Positions 36,846-47,826 of a stretch of 64,000 bases of DNA are shown here, piece by piece (positions within the stretch are counted from its first letter, which is position 1; each line of letters begins with the position of its first letter). The translations under genes and the position numbers were made by a program. The notes beneath the pieces are model-generated. The model was not told where the DNA came from, ran no database searches, and was given only the letters and a program-made list of their open reading frames with translations. The DNA comes from Nomia melanderi (taxonomy: Eukaryota > Arthropoda > Insecta > Hymenoptera > Halictidae), in the NCBI RefSeq assembly GCF_051020985.1, contig NC_135008.1, forward strand, positions 7,006,001 through 7,070,000, written 5' to 3'.

Positions 36846-38273
36846 TGAAACACGTAAGATGAAAAAATACGTTAGCGTATCGACTGATAAATTAAAACGG
36901 AGTAGACCCGATGCGAAGTGATTCCGCGTTATGTTGCCCATCGTTGCACCGAAGAGTACTGTAAATAGAAAATGCATGCAAACTGCAAGGGAAACATGGT
37001 AAACTCGGATGACACCGGCAAGTAAAACTATGCACTTTAAGAGACGGCCGCCGTATTGAAATTCCCAACATATTGCATCCACCTTATCGCAGTGAACCGG
37101 CTTCCATATTACGTGCATACGTTGCATCCGCCCATCGATGCGTGTCACCCTTGCAAATAGACGTACACGTTCCTTTGCTTTGTCGTTGAGTTTGCTCGCG
37201 TATCGGCGACGACTGGAATCGCATTCACAGCCCGACGATACTCGTTCGGCAGCTTGCTTTCGAGAAACGATCTAGACATCACCTTCGACAACGTTCCAGC
37301 GAAGGGACGCGATAAACGGGGAGCCGTAGTTTCGGTGGATTAGCCGAGAAAGGATGAAACCGTCGGTTAAAAAAGGGAGAATCGAGAAACCCCCGGATGG
37401 TATACTATTTTTGCGCGAGGGAATTTGAAGGTAGGAGAGGTCGCGTTCGCTTCAACTGCAATTCGCTTTCTATACCATTTGATCTCGATCTAATCCGGGG
37501 GTTTCCAGAGGGTCGCAGAGGGTTGCGTTTGACCACGCGCTCGTCTAACCACTCGCCATTACCTCGAGTGGCCTCGCGACAAACTTCGATCATTACCAGA
37601 GTGGTTTGTTTTCGCGCATGCCAACCGTTCTACTCCGGCATTCCTTATTATCAGAGTTTCGAGATTTCAGTCCGTTCTCATTACGGATTCAGCGCGAATC
37701 GCTACGCCACTTATGCCAATACCTTTCCTCTGCACGAAGGCTCTAGTTGCAGACCCGTCGCGCCGAGCTTTCCAACGGTAAGGTAATCCAATTACGTTGC
37801 GGTAATTACTACCGGCCGACTACGAGGATGCATCTTATTCGCTTCCGTTCGATCGCGCGGTTTACCTTCGATTTAAAAGGGAAATACGAACCGATGTCCT
37901 CCTACGAACAAAACTCCGCGCCCTGTTTCTTTCGTGAACCCGATGAAACTTTTCGCCGGGCGACGCTTAACAATCCGTGAAACCGTTGCCTCAAAATGGA
38001 ATTTCATTCTAATACACGATGCGAGGGAATTCGTATTTTCGTGACGTCACCGTAAATTTTGCGCTGCGTAGTTAGCAACTTATTATTTGATAGCGTATCG
38101 TCAAATTGACGCATTCATTCTTGTCAATGACATTTCGCGATGAACGCATAGATAACGCTTAGTCGCGGGCAAATTTCTCTTACCGCATTTTTTCGCATCA
38201 GAACACTTTGTTACGTACATCTATGCAAAAACAAATTACTAGCGATAGCGCTTTGAAGAGATAACGGCAGCTC

Positions 38274-38280
38274 TATAAAA
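38274..38280 (+). promoter_or_regulatory. TATA box of the 38.36-kb peptide gene
   Basis: TATAAAA lies 90 bp before the ATG. A CATCAGAG initiator-like site follows about 30 bp downstream, the expected TATA-to-start spacing. Confidence 0.6.
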
Positions 38281-38363
38281 GGTATTAGCTTCGAGCAATG
38301 AACATCAGAGCACTCGAGGAGAAGTCGCGTTGACAAACGATCGCAACGAGTTAACTTGGAAAA

Positions 38364-38931
38364 ATGAATCCACGTAGTTACCTGATCCTCGCAGTCCTGG
38401 CTGTCGTCTGCTTCACCACGGTAAGAATCTCATAAAGCTTGTTAATCCGAGAAATCGTTTCGGTATTCGCGACTTGAACGCTTCGATTCGATTGAACGTC
38501 TCTTGTGCGAATCGCGTTATTCGGTGAAGATATTTCAACGATTTGAAATGCGGAATTCGCGTTCTTCTTATACGTGTGCTGCATCCTCACTTATTAATCT
38601 TCTTCTTGAATGCACGGCAATGGTGTAGCTGACTAGCGTGGAGGCAAATAGTACGACTGAGGTGACAGCGACTCAACCTTACCTCGTCCAAGTATGTATA
38701 CTAGCAAAATTACTCCGTACAGAGTATGATGAATCGCGAAGAGTATGATTCATCCTCTAAAACATGGTGAACTTTTACCCATCACTTACTCTAATATATT
38801 TTCAGATTGTCTCCAATATACTCGGACTCGTTTCAAAATTACCTTCTGAATTGAATGACATTCCAGCGTTAATCAAGGATGTGATGCAAATACTTTCCTC
38901 CGTCCTCGCGCTTATAGAGGCGATTGCTTAA
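38364..38931 (+). CDS. Small secreted cysteine-free peptide (81 aa), unrecognised
   Basis: Three coding exons: 38364-38420, 38629-38691 and 38806-38931. Both introns are phase 0, with donors GTAAGA and GTATGT and acceptors TGTAG and TTTTCAG. Exon 1 encodes a signal-peptide core (MNPRSYLILAVLAVVCFTT). Exon 2 continues to a likely cleavage site after SVEA, then NSTTEV, which holds an N-glycosylation sequon (NST). Exon 3 is an alternating hydrophobic and charged stretch (IVSNILGLVSKL, then KDVMQILSSVLALIEAIA), likely two amphipathic helices with no cysteine. The protein was invisible as an ORF because each exon is short. A TATA box with correct spacing precedes it. No known family is recognised; immune, gland or structural roles are all open. 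Confidence 0.65.
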
Positions 38932-41900
38932 ATGAAATACACTCAATGATCGCATAGTATAACCTTTTCTGATTATTGACCACCTTCCAAACCACCGACC
39001 AAAAGAGCAACGCTTCGCTTCGGTGATTCAGTTCTTCGAACGAAAGATCGTCCCTCTTACAATTAGAGAAGAACCGATTCGCTTAACAAGCTGCGTGCGT
39101 CGTCGACGCGATTTCCGCCCCGCGTCTCGTGCCTCGAAACGAAGTGTGCTTCAAACGCGACTTTTCCGATGCAACGGAGGGACTCGAAATATGTATATCG
39201 ACGATCCCGATCGCCGGACAACGTGTCACGCGGACGTTGCAATCGAATTCCATGAAATTTCGTTCGTTCCGAATCGGCAATCTGCCGCGTCACGCTATTA
39301 CGCGACACTCGAACGAGCCGCGTGACGCGGTAAAAGAAAGAAACGCGCAGGTCTGCAACGAGCGAATTGTTCTCGAGGAATAGTTTAAATCGGCGGCGTA
39401 CGTGGGAAAAATGCATACCGGTCGGACCCATCGAAATCTTCGAAAATCGAGGAGAATTTACTGTGCCCGCAGCCGCGCGAAATCGGGCGAACCACGAGGG
39501 TGGAATCAATCATGAGCCAACTCGCAACGAAACACCGTTAACCGTATTCCCTGGTGCGCGCGTTCACCGCAAGCTTAAGCGCTTACGCGGACGGCGGTGC
39601 CGATTTCCGGTCGCCGATTGCTGATTAGCGTAGATTCTCGTGAGAATGAGCAACGACGCTCTCTCTTATTCGTGGAAAATGAATACCGAGCGTCGTCCGA
39701 CGTGGAATCTGCTGTCCGTTGGCTGCTCTTTTGTATTCGACAGCTGGTAGTCGGTATTCAGTATTCACTGGCGAGCCAATGGCTCTCCTCTGTTTGGCCA
39801 GAATTCTGTATTCTGACGTTGATGACGAGCCATGATAGATGCGTCCTGCATCCATTACGAAAAGTTGGACCAGAGAGATCGAGAGGCGAAACGCGCTCCA
39901 GGACTGTTGATCCCGTGGTTCTGTGGTATCGTGTATACCCGTGCGGAGAATACGTCGCGTTTCACCTGTCCGCCTTCGAGATTGCACAACGCTCGCAACT
40001 AGACAATTTTCGTATTGCATTTTCGCGTTCGCCGCGGCCTCTGCGCATCCTATCGGGCCGTTCCCTTTTATACTTTTATGCACGCCAGCTTTCATAGACT
40101 CGATACCTCTTTATTCAACGCATCTTATCCACTGGTTACCTAAATATCAATGAACCATCCGACTTTATTCCGTTTAGATTACTTTATTTAGCTAGTACCG
40201 TTTCGCGTGTTGGTTGAGACGAGGAGCAAGGTTCCATAGAAGCGGTGTTCGTTCCGTTTTATTTGGAGCCGCAGAAAAACCGTGTTCAACTTCGATTCGC
40301 TAACGAAATAATGGATCGAGAAATCTATAAATCATTCGGCGTGTAATACGAGGAGAATAGATGCACGGCGTGTAACGTGAAATTCAAGGAAACGCGCGTT
40401 ATTCTCCCCAGTGCGAACCATTCGACCGCGATCCGTGATTAATTTCCTATAAAAACGTTTCCTTTGTTAAACAGTCTCCTGTAGATACTCCTCTCTCGCG
40501 GTGCGATCAGATAGCCGTGCGTTTATCGGCGAACTGTAACTCTTACATCGTATTAGCCCGGATCGTCCTGGTCCCCTTGTGTTCGGGAACTATTGAAAAT
40601 TCAATAGTCATCTCGTTCGAGCTACCTCGGATCCGAGTGCCAAGGTGTTCCCAGGGAATCGTTAATATTTAGAAAGTTTCGCTCGAACAAGTTTAATAGA
40701 GTCGCAGGTAGCGGAAGTTCTTCGTACATGTTAAAGCTGCGTGAAAGAGACGCGAACGGTTCCAAAGTGCGTTCGGATCTAAGCTCGAGGAACCTCGAAG
40801 AACGGACAGCCTAAGTGTCGAATTGCAAGGAGCTTTAACGCTTCCCGTCAGAACCGAACGAAACGATGATAGCTCGTCAGTCACGCTTTTAGCCGGTACT
40901 TTCCGAATGACGCGCAATTGTTCAAGTACCGTGCGATAACCTTGTCGCGTTTACGACGCAACCTTTTCGATGACTTCCGACCGTGCCACTGAAAAACCTG
41001 TCACCTTTTAGACACGCTTTTAACCGCGATCGCTGTCTTCAGCTACGTTTCGCGGAATCGTTGCGATTCATATTCATAAGTCGGAATCCGAAAATGGCGG
41101 AGCGAGGGAGTCGTGAATTGAGATATCGGAAGTCGCGGAATAACGCCGTCTTTCACCGAATACACGAAACGAACGGGAAGGGCGGATAACGTCAGGATGA
41201 AAGGGAAAGGGGCAAAGAGGACCGCGCGTTATTATCGTGGCTACTGTATCTAGTCACCGAGCAAATATGAATGGGTTTAATATTCCGCGAGCACGAGGGC
41301 GCCACTTTTTAAAGTTCACGGATATCCCGCGCGTGACCGGAAAATATTACAAACTTCCAGCGTCGCGAGCAACGCCGGAAGGAAGTAGAATTCGATGATA
41401 TACGTATACATATATAAGAAGAAGCGGTGTTTGTCTATAGAACCATGGCTTGATGACAGTCCGTACTCTCGTTTCCAAGAGTCCTCTCCGTAAACATCTG
41501 TCCATCTGTTTATATATCCGTTTCGCGTACCTTCGGAACCGGCGAGTTTGTCCGCTACAATTCCCTCTGCCTCTCTCCGCCGTAATATCCATATTTGCAA
41601 TGATTTCGTATCGCGATACGCGCGTGATTTATAGAAGTCTCTGCATTCTCGAGCCGCTGAACCGGAAATTAATTTGAAAGTGGCCTTCTTCTTGGTAAGT
41701 AACGCGTAGCAGTCGCGAAAACGAATATGCAGTAAGCGTGCCGCGCGAGATCAATATGCGGCCGAACGTTAAGCGAATGGAAGAGTTACGAGGTTGAGCG
41801 CATCCAGCTTCGTTCGTGAAACTATGCAAATCCGTTCGAATGGAGTCTCGTTCGAGATGACCGGGACAGAACAACAACAACGAGATTTTTTCACCGTACC

Positions 41901-42654
41901 GAGCAAATTGCGACGGATAACGATCTCAAAATGAAATCTTCCATCGACCCTGTAGATTACACGGATAATGAGTTCCGCAGTTTGCCGAACTTTACTTAAT
42001 AAAAGAACTGTTTCGACCAGCGAGAAGGAGTGGTTCAGCGAACAGCGTTGCTGTATCCGACGGCTAACATTTTTTTTCCCCCTTTCTTTTATATTAAACT
42101 CGAGCACACGATTACTATATACGGTACGCTTTCGGCAAACCTTTTCGGTGGCTCGAGGTTCCCTTTATATTAACTCGGTGACCTAAGTTTCAGCCGGTAT
42201 TAGGTCGTTCGAATACAAACGAAATTTTCCTTTAGCATTTCATTGTGGAAACTTGAGCGCAACTCTGGCGGGCACCGCCCGATCGTTCCGGTGAAATTCG
42301 TTGACCGTGTTTAACGCGAAACGAGTTGTCGCACGCATCGCGATAACTACTTTGTCATTTCTATTATCGGAATCAATTCGCCGGACCAAATTAATGAATA
42401 TCGAAATGCCTGTACCGTTCTCCGATGAACTTGCGCGGATCTCCGACTTCCCATTCGAGTCGAATAAATTTTCGGCAATATGCAAAATTTATGTAGATAT
42501 CACCGTGTCATTTCAATTATCGGCATGGCGGAGCAAACAATCGGAAGATATCGGTTTTGCGCTTTAATCGCGATCGCAAAACTGGTCGAATGAATCGCGA
42601 CGATCATCGATGAGTGCGAGCCAATTATTCGGACGAGATCGCGTCGCCGAAAAT

Positions 42655-42689
42655 AATCACGAATCACGAATCACGAATCACGAATCACG
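42655..42689. repeat. Five perfect AATCACG units
   Basis: Exact 7-bp unit repeated five times with no mismatch. Confidence 0.95.
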
Positions 42690-45680
42690 AGTGGTTCTCT
42701 CTAGAAACCGACCTAACCCGGCCCAAGTTCCAGGCCATGTGTATTTATACATTTAATAGGGACCTAACCGTCGGCCTGCGCCTTAATTTCGAGTAATTTA
42801 CATTTCACGCGTTCGCAACAACGAAGCCAGCTTGACACCGTTATTTATCTTGGTCGAGTTTAATTTCGGTTCAGCCGAAATTAAAGTAACACGTATTCTA
42901 AGGCACACCGAGCACCTTTCCAGAATAGTCCGGGCTAGTATTTTAAGGATCAATATAAATGCACGTCGCATAAGAAGACGCTGCAACTTATACAGCTAAT
43001 AACGAATATAAATCGGTGTTTCGTCTCTACGAATAGATACTCGGAGTACAATGAAATGAATCATGCATCGAGGAACTGTGACAACCTTCTGCTAGCACGC
43101 CCCTTTCTGTTCAAACGTCAACTCGGTCGAACAACAGCGCAACGGTTAAGACTCCGGCGACCGTCCGAGAAAGCAACGAGCAAAAAGTCGTTTATTATCC
43201 CGCTGTAAGCGCGACGGGTATCGTACGTTTAAATAAACGCGAAACGATAAAGGAGGGGAGAAGGGACATTCGAATGCAAACGACAAACCGCATTAGATAC
43301 TGGATGTTACGCCGAAACGCGGAGGCACCGTTTGATTAACATTTTCATCGCATCACGAAAGTTTCGAGTTGTTAGAAAATTCGAGATTACAAATTTTCAT
43401 TAAAAAGTTTCGCCGGCCATTTACATAACCGCAGGATGTTGTCTTGCACGCCGTGCGACAGGCTACGCAAGATTAAGCGTGTCGCTTTTCGTGATTTCTC
43501 CGTAACGCTCAGCTCGCGGAATAAAACGGAGGAAACTATGATGCGTGCGCCGAAAGAAGCGTTTAACGCGACAGAGCGTCACGGTTCTCCGGCTGGGAAA
43601 CCAAATACGCGCGATACCTGCGCACAAATGGCTACTTATAATACCATTTACGGGTTTACGGAGGAAAGTTTCCTATATGCTCGCGGTCTGGCCATACCAG
43701 TTTATTCTACTTACCCGTACGCTCGGGATTTCGGGGCTAGAGCACGCCGGAAACGGAGAAAATGCTCGAATCAATCTGAATCCAGGATGAAATTTCCTTA
43801 TCGCCGACGGATGGCGCAGATTAGGGAAGTCGATCTTTCGGATCGTACGCCGCGCGACGAAGGGTGGCACTCTTCGATTTGTTAAAGCTCACGGACTTCC
43901 CTCGGCCGTATCGTATCCACTTATCGAACTGTCCGCGTCCCAAAACAATCCGTTTAACGCGCGCATAAAACCTATCCGTTAGCCTCCTGTTACCCCTCTG
44001 GTTTCCCCGTCCTCCGGGCGAGTAATTTCGGAGGGATTTCGCTGTCTGTTCGCGCCGCTGCTTCCGAGGGGGAACGAATTGTCCCGTCCGTCCGGCCTGT
44101 CCTCGAGATCTCAGTCTTCTATTTATCTAAAAACCGCTTCCTGGTCGTCACGCTACGTTAGCTCGGTCAAGGCCCGTTAAATTCCACGAATAATTCGAGC
44201 GACGCCGAATGCCCGACGCGTTTTCGCCGTCGAATGGAAAAGAACTCGTTTCCCAGTTACTTACCGCTCGCCGAATCCGTGTGTGCGTTAATAAGTTTTC
44301 GAGTCTCGGTGAAAAATCGTATTGCAGTACAGACTGTTACTACCGTGCTTTCCCCGCGCAGCGTAATCTTTCGATCTCTTGTTCAAGTCACCGTCGCTAT
44401 CACTGGTGAATCGAAGAATGCAAATATTTGCGACAGCTCATCCGAGATATCGGGTTTATCTTAAATATATTCGATGCAATTGGTAAAGTTCGAAAGTTGT
44501 AATGTATGTATCAGCGAGAAACGGCGTTTGAGCGGAACACCTGATGACTGGTTAAAATCGAAATGTAATCTAGGCAAACTTATTGAAAAATTCCTGGTAA
44601 ATCACTCGAAAAGGTGTTTGCTCGTTTGTCTGGCGTGTCGGAAGAACGGATGGAAGTTATAGGATTAAAACGCTGCAGATAGCTGTCGTTATCGAGCAGA
44701 TAAACTAAACATTCTTATCGTTCGAATTTAAATATGGAAAGATTCGGATGCAAACGCCTGCTGGAAAGGTCGTTCACGTTACGTTTGCTTCGATGGAACC
44801 GAACCGCGGCCGGTCCAAAATTTCCAGATGGTATTTTAAAAATAACAAATGGAAACACCGGATCGCGATATAATTGTTCGGAATTTGATTTCGCCGTTCC
44901 GCTGAAGTATCGGTGGTTTTCTCGTTTGTGTTGCGACGGAATGTAAATTTGACGTTGCTATTGGAATCGATCGAATCGTTAAACGCAGCTGCCCGACTTT
45001 GCGTAAGGATCGTTCATTCCACGCGGCACCTATACACATTGGAATATCGTCGTTGCAGCCGTGATACCATCGAGCACAGACTTTAAACGGTTCAAGAGAA
45101 TGTACCGCTGTGATCGCGCGGTTTCGTTTCGTCGCGATAACGCGCCCGAGATTCCCGCGAGTCCCTTAAACGCGTCCCAATGGACTCCGCGAGCGTTAAA
45201 CGTTTCAACGCTTACATATTGTTCGTTCACGTTCGGATTGAACAGAAAAGAATACCACTCAAAATGAAAATACGTCTTAAACGTCGCATTAATCCATCGA
45301 ACAAAGGATGGGGGCGGCGTATTGTTCCCGAATAACGTGAGATTTAAAGAAAATCGTTAAAACCGTGTCTGAAAGAAAAGTCGCGGCGAACGTCGCCCCT
45401 CTGCTTAAAGTCTCATCCCGCCGATTCTTCGGAAAATTGAAACAATTGACTTCGTCAGAATCGATACAATACTGGCGCGCGGAAGTGAAACCTATAGAGC
45501 CCACGGACGCCGCGCGTCGCATAGATTCGTTCGCTCGTATCAGTTTCTTGCGGCCGTCGATTATCGACTTGGTATCGGATCCTCCACAGAGAAGTCAAAA
45601 ACAATCGACGATAGCCAGTGATTGTACAAAAGTTTCGATGCGAACGCAATAACGTTGTGTAATACTCGGATACACTGTTG

Positions 45681-46034
45681 TTGACACGTTGACTACTACG
45701 GTGGTCACCGGTGACCGGAACTTCCAAAATGCTTGAAAACAATTACTATAAGAAAATTAGTGTTAGAAATAATTATTAATGTTTTGGTGTTACGGTACTC
45801 ATATTACATTATTATCTAGCTTCTTGCGTTACTAAATATTTTGATTCAATATCAATTTTCTTATTATAATAGTATTAAAAATAATTATTATTGTTTTGGT
45901 ATTACGGTACTCATATTACACTATTATCTAGCTTCTTGCGTTACTAAATATTCAGTAACATTTTCTTCTATTATAAAGGAATTAATCTTACTACAACAAA
46001 ACGCTCAAAATTCTCGTGGCAGTCAACGTGTTGA
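45681..46034. mobile_element. TTGA-flanked MITE, CACGTTGA family, copy 4, internally duplicated
   Basis: TTGACACGTTGACTACTACG at the left and GGCAGTCAACGTGTTGA at the right; 354 bp. Two copies of a block around TTTTGGTGTTACGGTACTC and CTAGCTTCTTGCGTTACTAA explain the extra length relative to the 205-243 bp relatives. The flanks are TTGA on both sides rather than TTAA. Confidence 0.7.
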
Positions 46035-46542
46035 CACAGTTCCGTGCCACGGAAATTTCGGTTGTGCTTTGCTTATGAACTATATTGATTTTTTTAATAA
46101 AATATTAAGTTATATTCATAATTTTTATATATTCTGATATTATTTCTTTATATTTTCACTGTTTCGTAACGTACACCGCTATCCGTGACCATCAAAAATT
46201 TTTTCCTTATAAAAATTGTCGTGTGTCATATGTGGTACACATGGCACTAAACTTGTTAATGTAATCATAATTACATATTAAGTACCGGCACCGAAGGTGA
46301 CATGTGACCACTTCCTTGCACATTGTTTATAGCCAACGATAAACTTGAATATGTTACGGAATGAATATTATCGTTGAATATTCCAGAGTACATATAATTT
46401 GCGATGTTAAGTGAAGGTCTCCGATAAAAGCAATTTTTAACACGGTTAATGGAGAAGGGAGTGAAATCATGTCTAGTATAAATATTTCCCTGATTCGAGT
46501 TTCAAGTATTCCGCACAAAGTGAGTTTCGCGTCTTGGCCAAA

Positions 46543-46801
46543 TTAACCCTTTGCGCTTCCATGTCGTAGGTGGCTTGCAATCGAAGTGTGCTTCTTTGTG
46601 AAGGATATTACAAATACAATATAAATATCTTTAAAATAGATTATATTATTATGTTATTTTCAATATTCTTAATAGAAAGAATCGTCTACACTGCTTTCTA
46701 CAAACTAACTATTTTTTTAAATGCAGTTCAAATTAGATGTCGTAACAATACAGAATTATCGAGAAGAAAGTGCTAAAGAAATTCGGGGTGCAAGAAGTTA
46801 A
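46543..46801. mobile_element. TTAA MITE, CCCTTTGC family
   Basis: TTAACCCTTTGCGCTTCC at the left, GGGGTGCAAGAAGTTAA at the right; 259 bp. Confidence 0.6.
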
Positions 46802-46841
46802 GCGGGCAGAAGTGTAAGATGAATCCACAAAATCACAAAAT

Positions 46842-47152
46842 TCGCATAACGGGAATTGAAGGTTACCAAAATTTCCAACAAATAAGTTCCGTTTCTCTAC
46901 ATAACGTTGGCTTCGAAACGCGAAATATCTATTGTCATTGAAAAAACTTCACACCACTGTAATGTAAAAAATCTAACCACCATATGCTCAGCTCTATGCC
47001 TTACGACCTTTGTCTGAAGCACTTTCCTGTATCACTCATAATGTAAAAAAATATAACCACCACGCGCTTAGCTCTAACCTTACAGCTTTTGTCTGAAGCA
47101 CTTTTGTCTATCATACTCGTTCAGTTACCGAGTTTTGTCCAGAAAACGGCCG
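46842..47152. repeat. Dispersed repeat, copy 2 (partner 6433-6732)
   Basis: Matches the 6.4-kb copy in block order. An approximately 70-base segment (TAATGTAAAAAA, CTAACCACCA, TTTGTCTGAAGCACTTT) is duplicated in tandem here. Confidence 0.6.
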
Positions 47153-47729
47153 AAATGAAATCCGACGCCAATGTTCGTTGCATCTTACTGAATCGCGTTC
47201 AATTCCGCTCGCGTGCTTCGTTGCCCGACTCGGCTAATGACAAGGGAACGCTGAAACAGAAGTGTCACTGTTGCCATAATTACCGAGCCTACTCTACCAT
47301 TCTAACTTAGCGTACATTGGCCAAAGCACGAAAGCCGCACAGTATGAGCCTCAGTACGCCTGAGACTTTTCCACGGACATGTCCGACCAATGATTGTGCG
47401 AGTTTTTCATTGTTTGTACGATACGTTGAAGCGCTCGTATCTAACCGCGCCTAAAGCCCTTAATACGAAACGATCATTTTTGCACGCTAATATGTTGTCG
47501 CAGCTAGATCTGACGAGTTAAGACTTCTAACGTGTAACCGTGTGATTTACTATATAAACACTGTCGACTCGCGATAAACCAATGCAAACGTAGAAAGATT
47601 AAACAGGTGTTACTCGAATAAGTCTGTCAACTTTTACGATGGCAGTGTGCCATAAATAAAACCGTATTACGTAAATTGCTGAGCTGAACTAGAAGATAAC
47701 GAAAAATTACCGTAAATTAGGCGATGTCA

Positions 47730-47736
47730 TATAAAT
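47730..47736 (+). promoter_or_regulatory. TATA box of GBA copy 1
   Basis: TATAAAT 97 bp before the ATG. Another TATATAAA lies near 47550, so the choice is provisional. Confidence 0.45.
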
Positions 47737-47826
47737 GGTACATTTGCGCACGAAACATGTAAAATCCGGCAGTTCCTCGTTTCCAGTAATCTCGTTACAA
47801 TCGTCGCCGAAGAAAGATCTAGGACC

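Larger units (their letters stand above)
18900..38270. other. Gene-poor interval, 18.9-38.3 kb
   Basis: No gene could be supported. The longest open frames (e.g. 31581-32159 plus, 32110-32739 plus, 29704-30126 minus) lack recognisable domains and overlap other long frames. The interval holds low-complexity runs (19921-19961 TCG/CTT triplets, 28939-28990 TA-rich), a dispersed pair at 20226-20475 and 24678-24867, and transposon copies at 23.1, 33.1-34.1, 35.2-35.6 and 36.2-36.8 kb. Small exons of genes with long introns could be missed. Confidence 0.5.
38932..47729. other. Gene-poor interval upstream of the GBA array
   Basis: No supported gene. The 149-codon frame at 43436-43885 has no recognisable domain. 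Contents: a 7-bp tandem repeat (42655-42689), an element with an internal duplication (45681-46034), a CCCTTTGC element (46543-46801) and a dispersed repeat (46842-47152). Confidence 0.5.
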
